NCBI GenBank assembly: GCA_947494145.1 | Contig: CANLTZ010000010.1 | Span: 62,001-126,000 of the forward strand | DNA length: 64,000 nucleotides | Source: an uncultured Jannaschia sp. | Lineage (GTDB): Bacteria; Pseudomonadota; Alphaproteobacteria; Rhodobacterales; Rhodobacteraceae | Direction: 5' to 3' | Shown here: piece by piece, positions 24,113 through 32,146 of the stretch | How positions within the stretch are numbered: position 1 is the first letter of the stretch | Layout: every line of letters starts with the position of its first letter | The notes under the pieces: generated by a model | What the model was told of the DNA's origin: nothing | What the model saw: only the letters and a program-made list of their open reading frames with translations | Database searches by the model: none | Position numbers and translations under genes: made by a program

Positions 24113-25725
24113 GCTTTCAGACGCTCCCTCAGCACGAATTTCTGGATCTTGCCGGTGGAAGTCTTGGGCAACTCCCCGAAGATCACCGATTTCGGCGTCT
24201 TGAAGCCCGCAAGCCGGGCGCGGACGAAGGCGATCAACGCGTCCTCGGTGACCTGGGCGCCGTCCTTCAACTCCACGAAGGCGCAGGGCACTTCGCCCCA
24301 ATGGTCGTCGGGCTTGGCCACCACGGCGCAGACCAGCACGGCCTCGTGGTGCATCAGCGTGCCTTCCACCTCGACCGATGACACGTTTTCGCCGCCCGAG
24401 ATGATGATGTCCTTGGCACGATCCGCGATCTGCACATAGCCATCGGGGTGTTTCACACCGATATCCCCGGACCGGAACCAGCCGCCGCGAAACGCCTCCG
24501 CCGTGGCGTCGGGGTTCTTGTAATAGCCCTTCATCACCGCATTGCCGCGCATGGCGATTTCGCCTTGGGTTTCGGCATCTGCGGGGATGGGCGCGCCGTC
24601 AGCGTCGAAAACATCCACCCCTTCCATCATGGGATAGGCCACGCCTTGGCGGGCCTTCAGCGCGGCCTGTTCCTCGGGCGGAAGGGTATCCCATTCGCCG
24701 GGCTGCCAGACATTTTCGACCACATGGCCGTAGGTTTCGGTCAGGCCGTAGACATGGGTCACGTTGAAGCCCAGATCGGCCATCTTGCCCAGCGTTGCGG
24801 CGGCGGGGGGCGCGCCGGCGGTATAGACTTCCACCGCGTGGTCGAAGGGGCGCGGCGCGGGGGCGTTGACCAGCATGTTCAAGACGATGGGCGCGCCGCC
24901 GAAATGGGTGATGCCCTCATCGGCGATGGCGTCGAAAATGCCGTCGGCCGACACGTCGCGCAGGCAATGCACCGTGCCGCCGACCACCGGCATCATCCAG
25001 GAATGGCACCAGCCATTGCAGTGAAACAGCGGCACCACCACCAAGAGCTTTGGATAGAGGACCATGCGCCAGGAAATCACCGTGCCCATCGTAATCAGAT
25101 ACGCGCCGCGATGGTGATAAACGACACCCTTGGGCCGCCCCGTCGTGCCGGACGTGTAGTTCAGCGCCAGGCTTTCCCATTCATCCTGCGGATAAATCCA
25201 GGCGAAATCCGGGTCGCCGTCTGCCAGCAAATCATCATGCAGCATGTGCCGCCCCGAGGCGGGGAAGCCTGCGCCCGGATCGGGCACCTCCACCAGTTTG
25301 GGCTTGGTGTCGAGGGTCGCGCAGGCAGCTTCGGCCAGGTCGAGAAATTGGGTATCCACCAGCAGCACCTTTGCTGCCCCGTGGCCCAGGATATAAGCGA
25401 CCGTATCCACATCCAGCCGCGTATTGATTGTATTCAGAACGGCCCCGCAGGCGGGCACGCCGAAGCTGGCCATGACTTGCGCGGGGACGTTCGGCAACAG
25501 CGTCGCCACCACGTCGCCCGGCTGTACGCCCAGACGCACCAGGCCCGAGGCCTGGCGGCTAACCTGCGCGGCATAATCGGCATAGGTCAGGCGGGTCTCG
25601 CCATAGACCAGCGCCTCGCGTCCGGGCCAGATGCGCACCGCGCGCGCCAGATGCGACAAGGGCGTCAGGGGCACGAAATTGGCCTGCCCCTTGTCCAGCC
25701 CCGTCTCGTCTTCGAGCCAGCCCAT
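24109..25725 (-). CDS. Acyl-CoA synthetase (AMP-forming)
   Basis: A 538-residue AMP-binding enzyme that activates fatty acids to CoA thioesters. The P-loop-like motif is YTSGTTGRPKGVVYHHRG, followed by VYGLTETYG, the GWFRSGDIG adenylate motif, ADRAKDIIISGGENVSSVEVE and the C-terminal lysine segment LPKTSTGKIQKFVLR. It belongs with medium/long-chain acyl-CoA ligases of the AlkK type. The ATG at 25725 is chosen because a G-run lies six bases upstream; another ATG two codons earlier is too close. It is coupled to the membrane protein downstream and divergent from a DMT transporter. Confidence 0.9.
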   Translation of the reverse strand: MGWLEDETGLDKGQANFVPLTPLSHLARAVRIWPGREALVYGETRLTYADYAAQVSRQASGLVRLGVQPGDVVATLLPNVPAQVMASFGVPACGAVLNTINTRLDVDTVAYILGHGAAKVLLVDTQFLDLAEAACATLDTKPKLVEVPDPGAGFPASGRHMLHDDLLADGDPDFAWIYPQDEWESLALNYTSGTTGRPKGVVYHHRGAYLITMGTVISWRMVLYPKLLVVVPLFHCNGWCHSWMMPVVGGTVHCLRDVSADGIFDAIADEGITHFGGAPIVLNMLVNAPAPRPFDHAVEVYTAGAPPAAATLGKMADLGFNVTHVYGLTETYGHVVENVWQPGEWDTLPPEEQAALKARQGVAYPMMEGVDVFDADGAPIPADAETQGEIAMRGNAVMKGYYKNPDATAEAFRGGWFRSGDIGVKHPDGYVQIADRAKDIIISGGENVSSVEVEGTLMHHEAVLVCAVVAKPDDHWGEVPCAFVELKDGAQVTEDALIAFVRARLAGFKTPKSVIFGELPKTSTGKIQKFVLRERLKA

Positions 25726-25800
25726 CTGCATCCCCCCGTTGCACGCCTGCCTTGCGCCCGCGATACTGGCCTGACGCCGGTACAAAGGACAAGGCCGCGG

Positions 25801-26697
25801 ATGCAGAACAGACCCCTTCTGGCCGCAGGCTATATCCTGATGGGCACCGTCACGGTCAGCTTCATCGACCAGTTCATCCGAGTCATCGCGGAACAATCGA
25901 GCTTGTGGACCTTTCACACCATCCGCTCTGTCATGATCCTGGGCGGGGTGCTGATTTGGCTGAAGCTGTCGGGACGCCGTCTGGCGGTGGGCAATCTGGG
26001 GGCGGTGGCCGCGCGGTCAGCGGTGCTGGCAACGGGGTTGATGATCTATTTCGGCTCGCTGGGCTTCATGCCGGTGGCGCAGGCGGCAGCGGGGCTGTTC
26101 ACCGCGCCGATCTGGGTGCTGATCTTTTCGGTGGTGCTGTTCCGGCTGCCGGTGGGGCCGGTGCGGACCTTTGCCGTCCTGGTGGGATTTGTGGGCGTGG
26201 TGCTGGTCTTGTCGCCCGACCCCGCGACTGTTAGTCCCTGGGTCTTCGCGCCGGTTCTGGGCGGTGCGTTCTATGCCATGGGCGCCATCGCCACCCGCGA
26301 ATGGTGCCCGGGCGAGGCGGCCTTGGTACTGAGCATGGGGACCTTCGCGGCGCAGGGTCTCTGGGGCCTGGGCGGCGTGGCGGTCTTGTCGGTGACGGGA
26401 CCCTTGGGCGATGGCTTCCTAAGCCAGGGCTGGGTCGTCCCCGATACCGAGATGCTCCTGTGGTGCGTCATGCAGGCTTTCGGCAGCTTGATGGCGGTGA
26501 TCTGCCTGACAAAAGGCTACCAGACCGCCGAGGCGTCTTTGGTGTCGGTCTTTGAATATTCGGTCCTGGCTTTCTCGGCCCTTTTCGGGTGGCTGGTCTG
26601 GTCGGATGCGTTGACGCCCTTGTCGATGATCGGCCTGATGTTGATCGCGGCAGCGGGCAGCCTGATCGCGCTCCGGGGGCAGGGGGCGTCGTCGTGA
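25801..26697 (+). CDS. DMT/EamA family transporter
   Basis: A 298-residue inner-membrane protein with about ten hydrophobic helices arranged as two EamA repeats (first near ILMGTVTVSFIDQFI, second near FAPVLGGAFYAMGAIATREW). These proteins export metabolites or amino acids, or take up small molecules; the substrate cannot be told. The start at 25801 gives the family length. It lies 75 bases from the divergent acyl-CoA synthetase and its TGA overlaps the GTG start of the sulfotransferase gene. Confidence 0.85.
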   Translation: MQNRPLLAAGYILMGTVTVSFIDQFIRVIAEQSSLWTFHTIRSVMILGGVLIWLKLSGRRLAVGNLGAVAARSAVLATGLMIYFGSLGFMPVAQAAAGLFTAPIWVLIFSVVLFRLPVGPVRTFAVLVGFVGVVLVLSPDPATVSPWVFAPVLGGAFYAMGAIATREWCPGEAALVLSMGTFAAQGLWGLGGVAVLSVTGPLGDGFLSQGWVVPDTEMLLWCVMQAFGSLMAVICLTKGYQTAEASLVSVFEYSVLAFSALFGWLVWSDALTPLSMIGLMLIAAAGSLIALRGQGASS

Positions 26698-27344
26698 TCG
26701 TCTCGCCCGGGCGGGGCTATGTGCTTGTCCATGCGCCCAAGACTGGCGGCACGGCGCTGACCCTCGCCCTGGAGGCGCGAGCGCGGGCGGATGACATCCT
26801 GATCGGCGACACGCCCAAGGCCAAGCGCCGCAAAGGACGTCTGCGCGAGGCGCGCACTGCGGGGCGGCTTTGGAAGCATTCGACTCTGGCCGATATTCGC
26901 GGGCTTTTGCCCGATGACGTACTCGATACGCTGCGCCCGGTCATGCTGGTACGCAACCCTTGGGACAGGGTGGTGAGCTATTATCACTGGCTCAGGGACC
27001 AGACCTTCGATCACCCTGCCGTTGCCACGGCCAAGGCGCTGCCATTTGCAGATTTCGTGATGGATGCGGGCGTCGGCCAACCCTTTCACGCCCATCCCTA
27101 TACGTCCTATGTGGCGGGCGGTCGCGATCCAATCTTCATTCGGTTGGAACATCTGGGGGCCGACCTTGCCCCTTTCGAGGCGCTGCTGGGCTTCCGCTTG
27201 GACGTCCCCGTGGCCAACGCATCGGACCGGGCGCAGGACTGGCGCAGCTACTACGACGCGACCACCCGCGCCCGCGTGGCCGAAGTCTGTGCCGCCGACA
27301 TCGCCGCTTTTTCCTACCACTTCGATGGGACGTCCCGCGCATAA
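26694..27344 (+). CDS. Sulfotransferase family protein
   Basis: A 216-residue protein with PAPS-binding motifs: YVLVHAPKTGGTALTLAL, the 5'-phosphosulfate loop, near the N terminus, and VMLVRNPWDRVVSYYHW, the 3'-phosphate binding segment, about 80 residues in. It would transfer sulfate from PAPS to a carbohydrate or other surface acceptor. The GTG start overlaps the previous stop (GTGA), coupling it to the DMT transporter. Starting later would lose the PKTGGT motif. The acceptor is unknown. Confidence 0.8.
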   Translation: MIVSPGRGYVLVHAPKTGGTALTLALEARARADDILIGDTPKAKRRKGRLREARTAGRLWKHSTLADIRGLLPDDVLDTLRPVMLVRNPWDRVVSYYHWLRDQTFDHPAVATAKALPFADFVMDAGVGQPFHAHPYTSYVAGGRDPIFIRLEHLGADLAPFEALLGFRLDVPVANASDRAQDWRSYYDATTRARVAEVCAADIAAFSYHFDGTSRA

Positions 27345-27445
27345 AACCGCCGATCACGGGCCCGTGACTGGATCGGCATAGGTTTGCCGTAGCGGCAGCG
27401 GCATAGTACGAGACGGGTCGCTGTGGGGGCGAGATAAGGCCAGTG

Positions 27446-28027
27446 ATGGACCAGACATTCCGATTCACGCATCGTCCGATTTCCCTTACGCCCGCGCCCG
27501 CGGATGACGCGGCGCGTTTCCACGCCGGAACGCGGATTTCCACGCCCGAAGGATGGCGCGCCATCGAAACGCTCCAGATGGGCGACGATGTGATGGCCCA
27601 CGGCGAAGGACCCGTGCGCATCACCGCACTCCGCCAGGTGCGCAAGACCCGGGCCGACTGGGCCTACCGGCGGGAAATCTGGCCCGTCCGCGTGCCCGTG
27701 GGTTCGCTGGGAAACCCGCGTCCGCTGCGGCTGGCTCAATCCCAAAAAGTGGTGCTTTCCGGCGATATCGTCGCTGAGACCTGCGGTGCCCGCGATGTGT
27801 CGGTTCCGGTGGGCGAGTTGGTCGGCCTGCGCGGTCTCATCCTGGAGCGTCCCATGGGCGATATCCGCTATCTCGGCGTGGTCGTGTCCCACCCCGCCCG
27901 GATCGAGGCGGAGGGGGTACTTTGCGAAATCGAAGACGTTGCGGAAGGTCCGGTGGATCGCAGCAAGATCCGCGCGGCATTTCACGCCATGCATGCCGTG
28001 GGTGAGCCAGCGCTCAGGGCATTCTAG
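27446..28027 (+). CDS. Hint-domain protein without the catalytic cysteine
   Basis: A 193-residue protein with a Hint (hedgehog/intein) domain of the bacterial Hint_2 type: ARFHAGTRISTPEGWRAIETL followed by QMGDDVMA, then LRLAQSQKVVLSG matching the second Hint block. The position that normally carries the splicing cysteine is Arg-Phe-His here, so self-cleavage is unlikely. There is no long N-terminal region of the usual secreted adhesin type. The ATG at 27446 has AAGG upstream; a GTG one codon earlier is possible. It is followed by a hairpin repeat at 28171. Confidence 0.68.
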   Translation: MDQTFRFTHRPISLTPAPADDAARFHAGTRISTPEGWRAIETLQMGDDVMAHGEGPVRITALRQVRKTRADWAYRREIWPVRVPVGSLGNPRPLRLAQSQKVVLSGDIVAETCGARDVSVPVGELVGLRGLILERPMGDIRYLGVVVSHPARIEAEGVLCEIEDVAEGPVDRSKIRAAFHAMHAVGEPALRAF

Positions 28028-28170
28028 ATCTCTGGCCTGGGAGGGGCCGGAGAGAGGGACGGACGGGGCGGCGGGAGGCGCCCCGTCCGTCATCCTCTTT
28101 CAGATCGTGCCGGTACGGCGCCTGCTTGCAACTGGAAGACTGACCCGTCTTGGTGCAGGCAGCGTCTGGG

Positions 28171-28222
28171 GTGAGGGGCGCTGCCCCTCACACTCCCCGG
28201 AGTATTTTCGCCAGGATGAAGG
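28171..28222 (+). terminator. Hairpin plus T-rich repeat motif
   Basis: A perfect 9-bp stem GTGAGGGGC/GCCCCTCAC (28171-28191), then CCCCGG and AGTATTTTCGCCAGGATGAAG (28201 onward). This is the same arrangement as at 11156 and 52874. It lies after the Hint gene and is likely its terminator. Confidence 0.55.
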
Positions 28223-28648
28223 GGCGGGCCTTGGTTGGGACATCTTGTGGCCAGGGTCGCGTGTTATCGGGCGACCAGAGATCTGATCGTTCACAACTGG
28301 ACATGACATGCGCGTCTGGGCCCTTGTTTCGGCAATCGTGGTCGGTTTGAGCTTGGGCATGGCCCGGGCCGAACCATCGCGGGATGCCGTGGCCGTGGCG
28401 TCACTGATCTTTGATCGTATCATCATATTTTCCCTTGAAGGACGTCTTTCTGAACATGAAGCTGTGATCCGGGCATACCGCAAAGCGATCAGACGGCTTG
28501 GCGGGCGGATCATCGATGTGGACATGTTTGCTACGCTGATCCCAGAAAGCTTTTACGATGACATGCGTAAAGCCGCTGTTGAGGAGTTGGCCATCACGTT
28601 CTCTTCGTTCCTGACGAACGAACAACTGGCCGAAATCGTTTCGTTCTA

Positions 28649-28759
28649 TAACGGTTCTCGAAAAACCTGAGCCGTCAGCTTTTCGAGAAACGGTGCAACG
28701 TCAATGCGATGTCGGGACGTTTTTCGAAAGTACTGATTCAGGTTTTTCGAAAACCGCTT
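28649..28759 (+). repeat. TA-flanked palindromic element, copy A (inside a gene)
   Basis: A 111-bp element with terminal inverted repeats TAACGGTTCTCG and its partner CGAAAACCGCTT, flanked by TA (28647-28648, 28760-28761). It folds as two imperfect hairpins with a linker of about 20 bases. It carries no gene. The flanking TA and the clean join after excision point to transposition, as for IS630/mariner-type miniature elements. Confidence 0.8.
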
Positions 28760-29050
28760 TATCAGTCGCGTCCTGGACAAGCCCTGCGGGGTGTCCGTGA
28801 AGACCGAGGGTTTCCCCTATGGCCGCACAGTGTGAAGGGCGTGTTTCGTTCCGATGTTCTGGGCGATACCCTGGCGGCCGAAGACATCGTGACCTTGGAT
28901 GCTTTCCTGGAAAGCGCGAAAGTGCTCTGGCGCTTCGGCACCATGCGGAAGACCTTGCTGACACGGTGTGGCGTGTCTGGCGGAAGATGAATGGTTTGGG
29001 CTATGCCGGTGACCTGCTGGCGGCGCCTTTTCTGCCGGACATCCTGCTTA

Positions 29051-29160
29051 AAGCGGTTTTCGGAGAACCTGAACCAGTATTTTCGAAAAACGTCCCGCTA
29101 TCGCATTGATGTTGCACCGTTTCTCGAAATGCTGACGGCTCAGGTTTTCGAGAACCGCTA
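29051..29160 (-). repeat. TA-flanked palindromic element, copy B (inverted, inside a gene)
   Basis: A 110-bp copy in the opposite orientation to copy A, nearly identical, starting AAGCGGTTTTCGG and ending CGAGAACCGCTA. TA lies on the left (29049-29050); on the right the expected duplication reads TC. It interrupts the same broken gene as copy A. Confidence 0.78.
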
Positions 29161-29351
29161 TCGGCCGGACATTGTACAGTTTCCCAACCGGATCCACCGC
29201 AATGCGGCGTCGGATCGTTTGGGGGTAGGCGGGCTGTAGGGGCAATGCAATCGGCCCCAGCGTGGTTCATTGTGGAAAGAAACCCCCGAGGTGGCGCGCC
29301 CCGGAGATGTTTGACAGGGGCGGGGCGCCGAGCGCCGCCTGCCGCTATCTA

Positions 29352-29461
29352 TAGCGTTTCTCGAAAAATCTGAAGCATCAGCGTTTCGAGAAACGGTGCA
29401 ACATCAATGTGATGGCAGAAAATTTTCGAAAATACTGATTCAGGTTTTCCGAAAACCGCTT
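29352..29461 (+). repeat. TA-flanked palindromic element, copy C (at the fadB stop codon)
   Basis: A 110-bp copy in the orientation of copy A, starting TAGCGTTTCTCG and ending CGAAAACCGCTT. TA lies on the left (29350-29351) and CA on the right. Its last base forms part of the stop codon of the fadB-type gene on the minus strand. Confidence 0.78.
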
Positions 29462-31647
29462 CAGGCTGCTTGCGCCGCGGCGGCGCTGTAGAAGCTGCTG
29501 CCCTCGGTGGCCATTTTCGTCAGCAGCGCGGGGGTGGCGAAGCGGGGCCCGTGGGCGGCAGCAAGCTCCGCCGTGGTTTCCACCGCCCAATCGGCGCCCA
29601 CGATGTCCAGCCAACCGAAGGGGCCGCCCGACCAGGGCGCGAAGCCCCAGCCAAGGATGGCGCCCACATCGCCTTCGCGGATGTCCAGCAGCACGTCTTC
29701 CTCCAGCGCGCGGACGGCTTCGAGGACCTGGGCAAAGAGTAAGCGGTTCTGCACCTCGTGCAGATCGGGTTGGGTGTCGGCGATGGGGTACTTGGCAGAG
29801 ATGCCCTCCCACAGCCCCTGGCGTTTGCCTTTCTCGTCATAGGCATAGAAGCCGGCCTTGGTCTTGCGGCCCAGGCGGCCTTCGGCCTCCATCCAGAAGA
29901 TGACCTCATCGGCGGCATCATCATAGGCATCGCCCATAGCTGCCTTGGTGGCCTTGGCGATCTTGACGCCCAGGTCGATGGAGGTCTCATCGGTCAGTTG
30001 CAGGGGCCCGAGCGGCATGCCCACCAGTTTGGCCGCGTTTTCGATGAGGGACGGGTTCACGCCCTCCTTCACCATGCGGATCCCCTCATTGATGTAGGGG
30101 ATGATGCAGCGGTTGGCGTAGAAGAAGCGCGCATCGTTGACGACGATCGGGGTCTTGCGGATCTGGCGGACGAAATCGAGCGCCTTGGCCACGGCCGTGT
30201 CGCCCGTGGCCTGTCCCTTGATGATCTCGACCAGCAGCATCTTGTCGACGGGGCTGAAGAAGTGGATGCCGATGAAGTGCTCGGGCCGGACGCTGGCCTT
30301 GGCAAGTTCGGTGATGGGCAGGGTGGAGGTGTTGGTGGCAAAGATGCAATCGGCACCCACGATGGCTTCGACGGCCTTGGTCATCTCGGCCTTGACGCTC
30401 ACGTCTTCGAAGACGGCTTCTACGATCAGGTCGCAGCCCTTTAGCGCGTCCAGGTCGGTGGTGGCGGTGATGCGGCCCAGGACTTGGGCCTTCTTGTCTT
30501 CGGTAACCTTCTTGCGGGAAATCCCCTTGTCGAGGATGCCTTCGGAATAGGATTTGCCGCGGTCGGCGGCCTCCTGGTCGCGGTCGATGAGGACCACGTC
30601 GATCCCCGCATTGGCCGAGACATAGGCGATGCCCGCGCCCATCATGCCAGCCCCCAGGACGCCGACCTGTCTAACCTTCTGGTCGGAGACATCGGGGCGG
30701 TTTGCGCCCTTTTCCAGTGCTTCCTTGTTAATGAAAAGCGACCGGATCATTGCCTCGGACGAGGGGTTCAGCAGCACATGGGTGAACCAGCGCGCTTCGA
30801 TCTTGATGGCAGTGTCGAAGGGCACAAGCGCACCTTCGTAGACGGCCGACAGCAGGGCTTTGGCCGCCGGATAGACGCCTTGGGTCTTGCCGTTGACCAT
30901 GGCCGAGGCGCCCACGAAGGTGGGGAAGCCCGCGGGGTGGTAGGGCGCGCCGCCTGGCATCTTGTAGCCCTTGGCGTCCCAGGGTTTGACGATGTCCTTG
31001 TCGGTTGCTTCCAGCACCCAGGCGCGGGCGGCGGCCACGGGGTCGTCCACCACTTCGTCGATGAGGCCCGCGGATTTGGCCCGGGCCGGGTCGCTCATCT
31101 TGCCTTCCAGCAGGAAGGGCGAGGCGCCCATGGCGCCCAGCTTGCGCGCCAACCTTGTGGTGCCGCCCATGCCGGGGAAGATACCAACCATGATCTCGGG
31201 CAGGCCGATCTTGGCCTTGGGATTGGGCGCGCAGAAGATGCGGTGGCAGGCCAGCGGGATTTCCAGGCCAATGCCCAGGGCGGTGCCGGGCAGGGCGGCG
31301 GCGATGGGCTTGCCGCCCGTCAACTTCTTTGGGTCCATGCCCGCGCGCTCAATCTTGCGCAGGATGCCGTGGCAGCGCATCAGCCCGTCCATCAGGCCCT
31401 GGGCGGGGTTGTCGCCCGCTTCGGCCTTCATGCGGGCGATGATGTTGAGGTCCATGCCGCCTGCGAAGCTGTCCTTGCCCGACGTGATGACCACGCCCTT
31501 GACGTCGTCATCGGCCAGGGCCTGGTCGATACACGCTTCCAGGTCTTCCCAACCCTGGAGGCTGAGGACATTCATGGACTTGCCTTGCACGTCCCAGGTG
31601 ATGGTGGCCACGCCGTCGGCGTCTTTTGCCATGGTGAAATCGGTCAT
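29461..31647 (-). CDS. fadB: Bifunctional enoyl-CoA hydratase / 3-hydroxyacyl-CoA dehydrogenase
   Basis: A 728-residue beta-oxidation enzyme. The N-terminal crotonase domain has SFAGGMDLNIIARM and LGIGLEIPLACH. The 3-hydroxyacyl-CoA dehydrogenase part begins with VLGAGMMGAGIAYVSA (about residue 335), has VEAVFEDVSVK and HFFSPVDKMLLVEI, and ends with the helical C-terminal domain. It converts enoyl-CoA to 3-ketoacyl-CoA for the thiolase encoded upstream. GGAGATCC precedes the ATG at 31647. A small NTF2-like gene lies between it and the thiolase. The stop codon abuts a palindromic element. Naming as fadB rather than fadJ is by general similarity. Confidence 0.92.
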   Translation of the reverse strand: MTDFTMAKDADGVATITWDVQGKSMNVLSLQGWEDLEACIDQALADDDVKGVVITSGKDSFAGGMDLNIIARMKAEAGDNPAQGLMDGLMRCHGILRKIERAGMDPKKLTGGKPIAAALPGTALGIGLEIPLACHRIFCAPNPKAKIGLPEIMVGIFPGMGGTTRLARKLGAMGASPFLLEGKMSDPARAKSAGLIDEVVDDPVAAARAWVLEATDKDIVKPWDAKGYKMPGGAPYHPAGFPTFVGASAMVNGKTQGVYPAAKALLSAVYEGALVPFDTAIKIEARWFTHVLLNPSSEAMIRSLFINKEALEKGANRPDVSDQKVRQVGVLGAGMMGAGIAYVSANAGIDVVLIDRDQEAADRGKSYSEGILDKGISRKKVTEDKKAQVLGRITATTDLDALKGCDLIVEAVFEDVSVKAEMTKAVEAIVGADCIFATNTSTLPITELAKASVRPEHFIGIHFFSPVDKMLLVEIIKGQATGDTAVAKALDFVRQIRKTPIVVNDARFFYANRCIIPYINEGIRMVKEGVNPSLIENAAKLVGMPLGPLQLTDETSIDLGVKIAKATKAAMGDAYDDAADEVIFWMEAEGRLGRKTKAGFYAYDEKGKRQGLWEGISAKYPIADTQPDLHEVQNRLLFAQVLEAVRALEEDVLLDIREGDVGAILGWGFAPWSGGPFGWLDIVGADWAVETTAELAAAHGPRFATPALLTKMATEGSSFYSAAAAQAA

Positions 31648-31693
31648 CTTGGATCTCCGGAATAAGCGGCGCGGGTGGGCCGCGCGGATGGGG

Positions 31694-32146
31694 TCAGCTT
31701 GCCTGCTTGGGCACGCATTGGATGGGGCGGATGGCGGACAGTGCGTCGCTTGGGGCGAGGATCTCGATCTCGCTGGATCGCCATTGGCCGTGGTCTAGGA
31801 CGAGTGTCTGGGTCGTTTCATAGGGATCGACGATGTAGCTGCCACCGCGCAGGATGTAGACGCGGTGGGAACCTTGCACTTCGTCGTGTTCCTCCGATGA
31901 AAATGTCGCCGACAAGGCCACGCGATGGTAAGCTGTCGCGCCCAGGTTCATGATTGCCTCGCGGAAGTAGCGCGCGCCTTCAATCACTTGGTCAGGCGTT
32001 TGGAACACGCGCGTTTCCCCTTCGGCGGTCACCGTGTGCGGACAGATCAGTAACTGGGTCAGCTTGGGGTAGTCCCGCTTCCACAGGGCTTCCGAAGTGG
32101 CATCCAGATGGGCTTGATATATCGCGACGGCGTTTGAGATCGTCAG
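31694..32146 (-). CDS. NTF2-like small protein
   Basis: About 150 residues. The pattern (ISNAVAIYQAHLDATSEALWKRD, then YRGGSYIVDPYETT-like strands and EIEILAPSDALSAI) suggests an NTF2/SnoaL-type cone fold. There is no ATG or GTG at the right place. The most plausible start is a CTG at 32146 overlapping the TGA of the thiolase gene, with AAAGGG just before it. Its place between thiolase and FadB suggests a role in fatty acid oxidation or its control. The exact start and function are uncertain. Confidence 0.6.
   Translation of the reverse strand: MTISNAVAIYQAHLDATSEALWKRDYPKLTQLLICPHTVTAEGETRVFQTPDQVIEGARYFREAIMNLGATAYHRVALSATFSSEEHDEVQGSHRVYILRGGSYIVDPYETTQTLVLDHGQWRSSEIEILAPSDALSAIRPIQCVPKQAS

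Larger units (their letters stand above)
28308..29239 (+). pseudogene. Secreted DUF2059-like protein gene broken by two repeat insertions and a frameshift
   Basis: The gene begins normally at 28308 with a signal peptide (MRVWALVSAIVVGLSLGMARA) and reads to EQLAEIVSFY, where the 28649 element enters and supplies a TGA at 28668-28670. Removing the element plus one TA (113 bases) joins SFY to QSRPGQALRGV, matching the FYxSPxGQ-like pattern of DUF2059-type proteins. The frame then runs to about 28930, shifts by one (HHAEDLADTVWRVWRKM), and reaches FLPDILL, where the 29051 element enters. Past it, RPDIVQFPNRIHRN ends at 29239. A truncated 120-residue protein could still be made. Confidence 0.65.

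Noticed and set aside
24448-26697. 749-codon plus-strand frame spanning the acyl-CoA synthetase and the DMT transporter
   Set aside because: Only the part from 25801 is a real protein; the rest is the antisense of the synthetase gene.
28649-29461. Repeats at 28.6-29.5 kb considered as a CRISPR array
   Set aside because: Copies are 110 bp, differ in orientation, are spaced irregularly, and have no short uniform spacers or cas genes.
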